Shown: positions 58,316-64,000 of the stretch, piece by piece | Numbering within the stretch: the stretch's first letter is position 1 | Layout of the letters: every line of letters begins with the position of its first letter | Origin: Azoarcus olearius | GTDB taxonomy: Bacteria > Pseudomonadota > Gammaproteobacteria > Burkholderiales > Rhodocyclaceae | Assembly (NCBI RefSeq): GCF_001682385.1 | Contig: NZ_CP016210.1 | Coordinates: 1,612,001-1,676,000 of the forward strand | DNA: 64,000 nt | Direction: 5' to 3' | Made by a program: the position numbers and the translations under genes | The notes under the pieces: model-generated | What the model was told of the DNA's origin: nothing | Seen by the model: the letters and a program-made list of their open reading frames with translations, nothing else | Databases searched by the model: none

Positions 58316-59271
58316 GCATGCCCCCTGGGGATACGCCGCGTTCGCCGCTTTTTCCGCCGCGGCCCGCCGAACCGGCGGGCGAGCGCACCCCATCCCGTCC
58401 CGATGTGGCCGCCCTGCGCAACCTCAGCCTGCCGCCGCTGGCCGGTGCGCGCGAGCGTGAATTCGAGTTCACCAGCGCCGACTTCGAGCGCGTGCGCAAG
58501 CTGATCCACGAGCACGCCGGCATCGCGCTGTCCCCTGCCAAGCAGGACATGGTCTACAGCCGCCTCGCGCGCCGCCTGCGCGCCTGTGGCGACCGCAACT
58601 TCGCCCAGTACCTGCAGCGCCTGGAGCGCGATCGCAGCGAGTGGGAGACCTTCGTCAATTCGCTGACGACCAACCTCACCTCCTTCTTCCGCGAGGCGCA
58701 CCACTTCGACATCCTTGCCGACCAGCTCCGCCGCCTGGGCAGCGCGCGCACGGTGCGCATCTGGTGCGCGGCGGCCTCCACCGGGGAGGAGCCGTACTCG
58801 CTCGCGATCACCGCGTGCGAGGCGTTCGACAGCCTCAGTCCGCCGGTGCAGATCCTCGCATCGGACATCGACACCGCGGTGCTGGCCCACGGCGAAGCGG
58901 GGACTTACCGCCAGGAACGGGTGGAGCGCCTGTCGCCCGAGCGGCTGCGCCGCTTCTTCCTGCGCGGCACCGGCGAGCAGGACGGAATGGTGAAGGTCCG
59001 GCCCGAACTGCGCCGCCTGATCCAGTTCCGCCGCATCAACCTGCTCGACCACGTGTGGCCGGTGCAGGGCCCGGTGGATGCGATCTTCTGCCGCAACGTG
59101 ATGATCTATTTCGACAAGCCCACGCAGTACGGCATCCTCAAGCGCTTTGCGCCGCTGCTGCGCCCGGATGGACTCCTCTTCGCCGGCCATTCCGAGAGTT
59201 TCATGCATGCCGCCGACGTGTTCCGTTCGCGCGGCCGCACCGTCTACCAACGCGCCGACCAACCCGCCTGA
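58312..59271 (+). CDS. cheR: Chemotaxis methyltransferase CheR
   Basis: SAM-dependent glutamate methyltransferase for chemoreceptors, 319 residues. The N-terminal helical domain ([29 protein letters not shown]) and the SAM fold ([41 protein letters not shown]) are intact. It starts at 58312 with GGAGG six bases before the ATG and overlaps the receptor stop. A Pro-rich N-terminal tail of about 45 residues is extra compared with E. coli CheR. Confidence 0.94.
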   Translation: MSMPPGDTPRSPLFPPRPAEPAGERTPSRPDVAALRNLSLPPLAGAREREFEFTSADFERVRKLIHEHAGIALSPAKQDMVYSRLARRLRACGDRNFAQYLQRLERDRSEWETFVNSLTTNLTSFFREAHHFDILADQLRRLGSARTVRIWCAAASTGEEPYSLAITACEAFDSLSPPVQILASDIDTAVLAHGEAGTYRQERVERLSPERLRRFFLRGTGEQDGMVKVRPELRRLIQFRRINLLDHVWPVQGPVDAIFCRNVMIYFDKPTQYGILKRFAPLLRPDGLLFAGHSESFMHAADVFRSRGRTVYQRADQPA

Positions 59272-59279
59272 GCCGCGCG

Positions 59280-60401
59280 ATGCCGATCCGCGTCCTGATC
59301 TGCGACGACTCCGCCGTGATGCGTGCCCTGCTGGCCGACATCGTCGCGCGCGAGCCGGACATGGAAGTCGTCGGCACCGCCGCGGATGCACTGGTGGCGC
59401 GCGAGATGATCCGCAACAGCAAGCCGGACGTGCTGACGCTGGATGTGGAGATGCCGCAGATGGACGGGCTGGAATTCCTCAGCCGCTTGATGCGCCTGCA
59501 TCCGATGGCGGTGGTGATGATCTCCAACCTCACCGAGCGCGGCTCCGAGGCGTCGCTGCGGGCGCTGGAACTGGGCGCGCTGGAGATCGTGGGCAAGCCG
59601 CAGGCCCGCAGCGCCGAGGCGCTGGCCGAGTACGGTGCGGCGCTGGTGGAGCGCATCCGCGCGGCGCATCTGGCGTGGTCGCGCGCCAGCGAGCGGGGCC
59701 GGGTGATGTCGCCGCGTCCCGCGCCCGCGGTGGCCGCGGCACCTGCACTGGCGGTTTCCACCGTCGCCCCGGAAGCGCGCGCGCGCGCGGTGGCGCCTAC
59801 GATGCCGGCGCCGCCGCGCCGGCTCGGCCAGCGGATCAGCGCGATCTTCATCGGCGCCTCCACCGGCGGGACGGAGGCGATCAAGGAAGTCCTGCTCGGC
59901 CTGCCGGTGGGCATGCCGCCGATCATGATCGTCCAGCACATGCCGGAGATGTTCACCGCGTCATTCGCACGCCGGCTCGACGGGCTGTGCGCGCTCGACG
60001 TGCGCGAGGCGGAATCCGGCGAGCGGCTGGAGTCGGGACGGGTCTACCTCGCGCCGGGCCACTCCCACCTGTCGGTGCGGCGCGCCGGCACCGGCTACCA
60101 GTGCGAGCTGTCGCGCGCGGAGCCGGTGAACCGCCACCGGCCGGCCGTGGATGTGCTGTTCCATTCCGCGGCGGCGGAGGTGGGCGCCGGCGCGCTCGGC
60201 GTGTTGCTGACCGGCATGGGCAAGGATGGCGCGGCCGGGCTGAAGGCGATGCGCGACGCCGGTGCGTGGACCATCGCCCAGGACCAGGAGTCCTGCGTGG
60301 TGTATGGCATGCCGCGCGAGGCGGTGGCGCTCGGCGCGGCCCAGCAGGTGCTGCCGCTGCGCGAGATCGGCGCCGCGCTGGTACAGCGTTGCAGCGTCTG
60401 A
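59280..60401 (+). CDS. cheB: Chemotaxis protein-glutamate methylesterase CheB
   Basis: Receiver-methylesterase that removes methyl groups from receptors, 373 residues. Receiver phospho-Asp55 (LTLDVEMPQMDG), an Ala/Pro linker at about 150-175, and the esterase with the serine in GASTGGTEAI, histidine in VQHMPEMF and aspartate in GMGKDGAAGL. It begins 8 bases after cheR. There is no cheD between them, which many related bacteria have at this place. Confidence 0.95.
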   Translation: MPIRVLICDDSAVMRALLADIVAREPDMEVVGTAADALVAREMIRNSKPDVLTLDVEMPQMDGLEFLSRLMRLHPMAVVMISNLTERGSEASLRALELGALEIVGKPQARSAEALAEYGAALVERIRAAHLAWSRASERGRVMSPRPAPAVAAAPALAVSTVAPEARARAVAPTMPAPPRRLGQRISAIFIGASTGGTEAIKEVLLGLPVGMPPIMIVQHMPEMFTASFARRLDGLCALDVREAESGERLESGRVYLAPGHSHLSVRRAGTGYQCELSRAEPVNRHRPAVDVLFHSAAAEVGAGALGVLLTGMGKDGAAGLKAMRDAGAWTIAQDQESCVVYGMPREAVALGAAQQVLPLREIGAALVQRCSV

Positions 60402-60433
60402 GCGGCAATCCTCCCGCATCCGCCCACTATTAC

Positions 60434-60461
60434 TAAAGAAAGTTGACAGCGTCGCCGATAG
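60434..60461 (+). promoter_or_regulatory. Sigma-28-like promoter of the second chemoreceptor gene
   Basis: TAAAGAAA at 60434-60441 and GCCGATAG at 60454-60461, the latter 7 of 8 to the FliA -10. The spacer is 12 bases, one longer than ideal. It lies in the 147-bp gap after cheB and 88 bases before the ATG. Confidence 0.68.
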
Positions 60462-60548
60462 AATCCGGCACGGAGACGGATTGCCGCCCGGCAGTCCGGG
60501 AGAAGCGATAAAAACGCGGCGACGACCGCGAGACCGGGGGAAGTAGAC

Positions 60549-62225
60549 ATGGGTTTGGCTTTGATTGCGGTGGTGGCGGGCGTCGCGTCTGCCGTGGGCG
60601 GCACGGCCGCGGTTGCGGTGGGCGGCGGACTGACGCCGCTCGCGGCGGCGGGGCAGGTGCTGGTGGGCGTGATCGTGGCGGTGGTGACCTGGGGCCTGCT
60701 GCGGGCGCAGGTGGGTAGCGGTCTGGCGGCTTTTGCCGAGACCTTGCGCCAGATGCACCGCGACGGCGACCTGTCGCGACGCGCAAAGGTGGGCGCCGGG
60801 CCGGTAGCGCCGTGCGCTGACACCTTCAACCTGCTGATCGAGAGCTTCCAGGGCATCGTCGGCAAGGTGATCTACGACGCCCAGCGCGTCGCCTCCACGG
60901 CCGACGTGCTGTCGCGCCATGCGCGCAGCGTTGCCGACGGCTCCAGCGCGCAGCGCGACGCCTCCGAGCAGATGGTGCGCGCGATCGAGGAAATGACCGC
61001 CGGCGTGAATGCGGTCGCCGATCATGCGACGCTGACCGCGCACAACGCGCAGGAAGCGCGCGAACTCTCCCGGGAGGGCACCCGCATCGTGTCCGACGCC
61101 TCCAAGGAGATCGAGCGCATCGCGCGCTCGGTCGAGCAGTCGGCGCAGGTGATCGCCGCGCTGGGCGAGCGTTCGGAAGCGATCAGCGGCATCGTCAAGG
61201 TGATCCGCGAGATCGCCGACCAGACCAACCTGCTGGCGCTCAATGCGGCGATCGAGGCCGCGCGCGCGGGCGAGCAGGGCCGCGGCTTCGCGGTGGTGGC
61301 GGACGAGGTGCGCAAGCTGGCCGAGCGGACCTCCGCGGCGACCAGCGAGATCGGCACGATGATCAACGCAATCCAGGACGAGACCCGCACGGCGATTTCG
61401 TCGATCCGCGAAGGCAGCAACCAGGCCCACGCCGGCGCGCAACTCGCGCAGCAGGCGGCCGGTTCGCTCGAACGCATCAACCAGGGTGCGCAGCAGACGA
61501 TGGAGCGCATCGACGAGATCGCGGTGGCGATCGCGCAGCAGAGCCGCGAGGCGGACAGCGTCGTCGGCCATGTGCGCCACATCATGGACATGGTGGAGCG
61601 CAACTCCACCGGCGCCGCCGATACGCTGCAGGAAGCACAGTCGCTGGAGAGCCTGGCGGCCAACCTGCACGAGATCAGCAAGGTCTTCCGCCTCGGCTCG
61701 GAGGGCGAGCAGGCGATGCAGGTGCACAAGCGCATGCCGGAGATCGTCCAGCAGGCCGCGCGCGAGGTCGGCAAGCTGCTGGAAGACGCGATCGCGGCCG
61801 GTCAGCTGACCGAGGAGGCCGCGTTCGACTCCAATTACCAGCCGATTCCCAACACCCGGCCGCAGAAGTTCAATACGCGCTTCGACAGCCTCACCGACAA
61901 GGTCTTCCCGCGTGTGCAGGAAGCCGTGCTCGACCGCAACGCCGAGGCGGTGTATGCGATCGGCTGCGACCGCAAGGGCTATGTGCCGACGCACAACAAG
62001 CGCTTTTCGCAGCCGCTCACCGGCGACTACGACAAGGACTTCGTCGGCAACCGCAGCAAGCGCGTCTTCGACGACCCGGTGGGCAAACAGTGCGGCGCGC
62101 ACGAACTGGAGTTCCTGATCCAGACCTATCGCCGCGACACCGGTGAAATCATGCACGACATCTCCGCCCCGGTTTACGTGAAGGGCCGCCACTGGGGCGG
62201 TTTCCGTATCGGCTACAAGGCATAG
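60549..62225 (+). CDS. Methyl-accepting chemotaxis protein with C-terminal sensor-like domain
   Basis: Chemoreceptor of 558 residues with an unusual order. Two hydrophobic helices at about 3-52 open the protein without any periplasmic domain. The signalling hairpin is at about 120-370 ([35 protein letters not shown]). Then about 165 more residues follow (about 390-558), ending in [13 protein letters not shown]. This tail has Cache/PAS-like features ([41 protein letters not shown]). Sensing is therefore likely from inside the cell through a domain beyond the signalling tip hairpin. The ligand is unknown. Confidence 0.88.
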   Translation: MGLALIAVVAGVASAVGGTAAVAVGGGLTPLAAAGQVLVGVIVAVVTWGLLRAQVGSGLAAFAETLRQMHRDGDLSRRAKVGAGPVAPCADTFNLLIESFQGIVGKVIYDAQRVASTADVLSRHARSVADGSSAQRDASEQMVRAIEEMTAGVNAVADHATLTAHNAQEARELSREGTRIVSDASKEIERIARSVEQSAQVIAALGERSEAISGIVKVIREIADQTNLLALNAAIEAARAGEQGRGFAVVADEVRKLAERTSAATSEIGTMINAIQDETRTAISSIREGSNQAHAGAQLAQQAAGSLERINQGAQQTMERIDEIAVAIAQQSREADSVVGHVRHIMDMVERNSTGAADTLQEAQSLESLAANLHEISKVFRLGSEGEQAMQVHKRMPEIVQQAAREVGKLLEDAIAAGQLTEEAAFDSNYQPIPNTRPQKFNTRFDSLTDKVFPRVQEAVLDRNAEAVYAIGCDRKGYVPTHNKRFSQPLTGDYDKDFVGNRSKRVFDDPVGKQCGAHELEFLIQTYRRDTGEIMHDISAPVYVKGRHWGGFRIGYKA

Positions 62226-62337
62226 ACGGCCGCCGAACGGGGCAGGGCGAGGCGCCGTCAAAATCCGGCACGGTGCCGCGCCGCGAGGCATGGTTGATGC
62301 GAGAATGCGGAGCCGCTCCGGTCCTTGGCAGTACGCC

Positions 62338-62364
62338 TCAAGTCTGTCGATGGCCGGTCGATAA
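62338..62364 (+). promoter_or_regulatory. Sigma-28 promoter of the cheV genes
   Basis: TCAAGTCT at 62338-62345, exactly 11 bases, then GTCGATAA at 62357-62364. It fits the FliA pattern at 13 of 16 positions with the right spacer, in the 202-bp gap before the first cheV. It closely resembles the motA site. Confidence 0.8.
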
Positions 62365-62427
62365 ACACAACATCACCTTCCGGCCGCGGCGGCCGGAGAA
62401 GACAAGCCGCCCCATGCGGAGAACGAA

Positions 62428-63393
62428 ATGTCCGATCTGTTGAAGAACATCGATGCCCGCACCCGGCTTGCGGGCACCAACAAGCTGGAGATCCTGCTGT
62501 TCACGCTGGGTACCGACCAGCGTACCGGCCGGCGCGAAACCTTCGGCATCAACGTCTTCAAGGTCCGCGAGGTGATGCGCACGCCGCAGATCACCGCTGC
62601 GCCCGAGATGCCCTCGTCGGTGGAAGGCATGGTCAGCCTGCGCGGCGTGCTGGTGCCGGTGGTGGATCTGGCCAAATACGTCGGCATCGGCTCCGATTCG
62701 CCGCGCGACATCATGATCGTCACCGAGTACAACGGCCACACCCAGGGCTTCCTGGTGGAGGCGGTCGATACCATCCTGCGCCTGGACTGGTCGCAGATGC
62801 GGGTGCCGCCGGAAATGCTCACCGCCAACATGGGCGGGCTGGTTACCGCGGTGACCGAGCTGCAGGGCAACAAGCTGGTGATGATGCTCGACGTCGAGAA
62901 GGTGCTGTCCGAGACCACCCGCTACGACGACGCCTTCCTGTTCAAGGACATCGAGGCAATCGAGGACGGCGCCACGCACACCGTGTTCTTCGCCGACGAT
63001 TCCTCGGTCGCGCGCAAGCAGATCACCCAGACGCTGGACATCCTCGGCGTGCGCCACGTCGGTTCGGTCAATGGCCGAGCGGCCTGGGAAGAGCTCAAGA
63101 AGGTGGCCGCCCATGCCGACGCCACCGGGCGCAAGGTCAAGGACATGGTCAGCCTGGTGCTGACCGACGTCGAGATGCCCGAGATGGACGGCTACATCCT
63201 GACCAAGCACATCAAGTCCGACCCGCGCTTCGAGGGGGTGCCGGTGATCATGCATTCCTCGCTGTCGGGCATGTCGAACCAGCAGCTCGGCAAGTCGGTC
63301 GGGGTGGACGAATACGTGCCCAAGTTCGAGCCGCAGCGCCTGGCGCAGACCCTGCGCCGCCTGCTCAAGCGCGACCACGCGGCCAAGGAGTGA
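62428..63393 (+). CDS. cheV: Chemotaxis protein CheV
   Basis: Coupling protein with a CheW-like domain (about 15-165: FGINVFKVREVM, SLRGVLVPVVDLAKY) fused to a receiver (about 188-315: FFADDSSVARKQI, phospho-Asp in VLTDVEMPEMDG). It has 321 residues. Such proteins tune receptor-kinase coupling and may act as phosphate sinks. A paralogue starts 9 bases downstream. Confidence 0.94.
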   Translation: MSDLLKNIDARTRLAGTNKLEILLFTLGTDQRTGRRETFGINVFKVREVMRTPQITAAPEMPSSVEGMVSLRGVLVPVVDLAKYVGIGSDSPRDIMIVTEYNGHTQGFLVEAVDTILRLDWSQMRVPPEMLTANMGGLVTAVTELQGNKLVMMLDVEKVLSETTRYDDAFLFKDIEAIEDGATHTVFFADDSSVARKQITQTLDILGVRHVGSVNGRAAWEELKKVAAHADATGRKVKDMVSLVLTDVEMPEMDGYILTKHIKSDPRFEGVPVIMHSSLSGMSNQQLGKSVGVDEYVPKFEPQRLAQTLRRLLKRDHAAKE

Positions 63394-63402
63394 GGTGAGC
63401 CC

Positions 63403-64000
63403 ATGCTGAATCTGGACCAGAAGGACAACGCGCTGCTCGAAGCGGTGGATGGCCGCACGATGCTGGCCGGTTCCAACCGGATGGAGATCCTGCTGTTCTC
63501 GCTCGGCACCAGCGAGACCTTCGGCATCAACGTGTTCAAGGTGCGGGAAGTCTCCAAGACCCCGTTCATCACCAAGGCGCCCAACATGCCCAATGGCGTG
63601 GAAGGCCTGATCTCGCTGCGCGGCAACGTCATCCCGGTGCTGTCGCTCGGCAAGATCCTCGGCCTGTCGCAGCCCGGCACCGGCCTCGGCGGCTCGATGA
63701 TGGTGACCGAGTACAGCAAGCGCACGCTCGGCTTCCTGGTCGACGAGGTGGACCGCATCATCCGCGTGGAATGGGACAAGGTGCGTACGCCCGACAACGT
63801 CTCGGCAGGCAACAACAGCTTCATCACCGCGATCACGGAACTCAACGACGGCAAGCTGGTGTCCATCCTCGATGTGGAAACCATCCTCGCCAACACCTTC
63901 GGCGAAGCCATCGTCGGCAACATCGCGCCGATCAGCGGCGGGCACGAGGTGAATGTGTTCTTCGTCGATGATTCCGCGGTCGCGCGGCGCAAGATCTCCG
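63403..64000 (+). CDS. Chemotaxis protein CheV, second copy (cut by window end)
   Basis: Partial gene: 199 codons are seen, giving the full CheW-like domain (FGINVFKVREVSKTP, SLRGNVIPVLSLGKIL) and the start of a receiver (FFVDDSAVARRKI). It is clearly related to the preceding CheV but not a recent copy, since the sequences differ throughout. The rest lies beyond position 64000. The two are in tandem with a 9-base gap, so co-transcribed. Confidence 0.9.
   Translation, partial: MLNLDQKDNALLEAVDGRTMLAGSNRMEILLFSLGTSETFGINVFKVREVSKTPFITKAPNMPNGVEGLISLRGNVIPVLSLGKILGLSQPGTGLGGSMMVTEYSKRTLGFLVDEVDRIIRVEWDKVRTPDNVSAGNNSFITAITELNDGKLVSILDVETILANTFGEAIVGNIAPISGGHEVNVFFVDDSAVARRKIS

Overview
The window is GC-rich, gap-free bacterial chromosome with tightly packed genes and no phage, insertion sequence, tRNA, rRNA or CRISPR array that I can see. 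The gene set (nuoA-N type complex I with separate nuoD, a NAD-linked Hox hydrogenase, rnfABCDGE-nth, a coenzyme B12-dependent ribonucleotide reductase, flhDC followed by motAB-che, MoxR/VWA genes, DUF1841, DUF2189, DUF465) points to a betaproteobacterium. A Rhodocyclales member close to Azoarcus/Thauera is my best guess. This is inferred from gene content and protein style, not from a database search.

Layout. (1) 5-13096: nuoD to nuoN, the downstream eleven genes of the complex I operon, ending in a long hairpin; nuoA-C must lie left of the window. (2) 13184-16708: an ADP-ribose pyrophosphatase-type NUDIX gene converges on a class II ribonucleotide reductase gene, with a bidirectional terminator between them. 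(3) 17026-22098: hoxF-U-Y-H-W, a cytoplasmic NAD-reducing [NiFe] hydrogenase with its own protease, starting divergently from nrdJ across a 317 bp region that carries a good NrdR box. (4) 22108-31091: housekeeping and metabolic genes (HDOD protein, CDF metal exporter, EEP-family phosphodiesterase, DUF2189 membrane protein, alpha/beta hydrolase, metY, DUF465, greB, htpG with a heat-shock promoter). (5) 31161-39003: ClC transporter, MarR regulator with a near-consensus promoter, an ODP-type di-iron protein, a MoxR / EAL-HDOD / VWA operon, two c-type cytochromes, DUF1841. (6) 39032-44859: rnfABCDGE-nth, with four-base start/stop overlaps linking rnfBCDGE. (7) 44943-50126: HNH nuclease, zinc-ribbon NUDIX protein, and two overlapping cyclic-di-GMP genes. 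(8) 50287-64000: flhDC, then motAB-cheY-cheA-cheW-mcp-cheR-cheB, a second and unusual chemoreceptor, and two cheV genes, the last cut by the window end.

How it fits together. Three electron-entry or exchange systems for NAD(H) and ferredoxin sit within 45 kb: complex I (NADH to quinone with proton pumping), Hox (H2/NAD+) and Rnf (NADH/ferredoxin with ion pumping). With an oxygen-independent ribonucleotide reductase and c-type cytochromes, this suits a facultatively anaerobic, respiratory life. The right-hand 14 kb is a motility regulon: FlhDC is the master regulator, and sigma-28-like promoters precede motA, the second chemoreceptor and the first cheV. Two c-di-GMP enzymes placed just before flhDC suggest coupling of swimming to c-di-GMP.

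The most interesting items are the chemoreceptor with its sensor-like domain after the signalling domain, the signalling protein set between a MoxR ATPase and its VWA partner, the loss of iron-sulfur ligands in the NuoE-like part of HoxF, and the set of promoter sites that can be read directly from the sequence. I found no wholly novel defence or mobile system.
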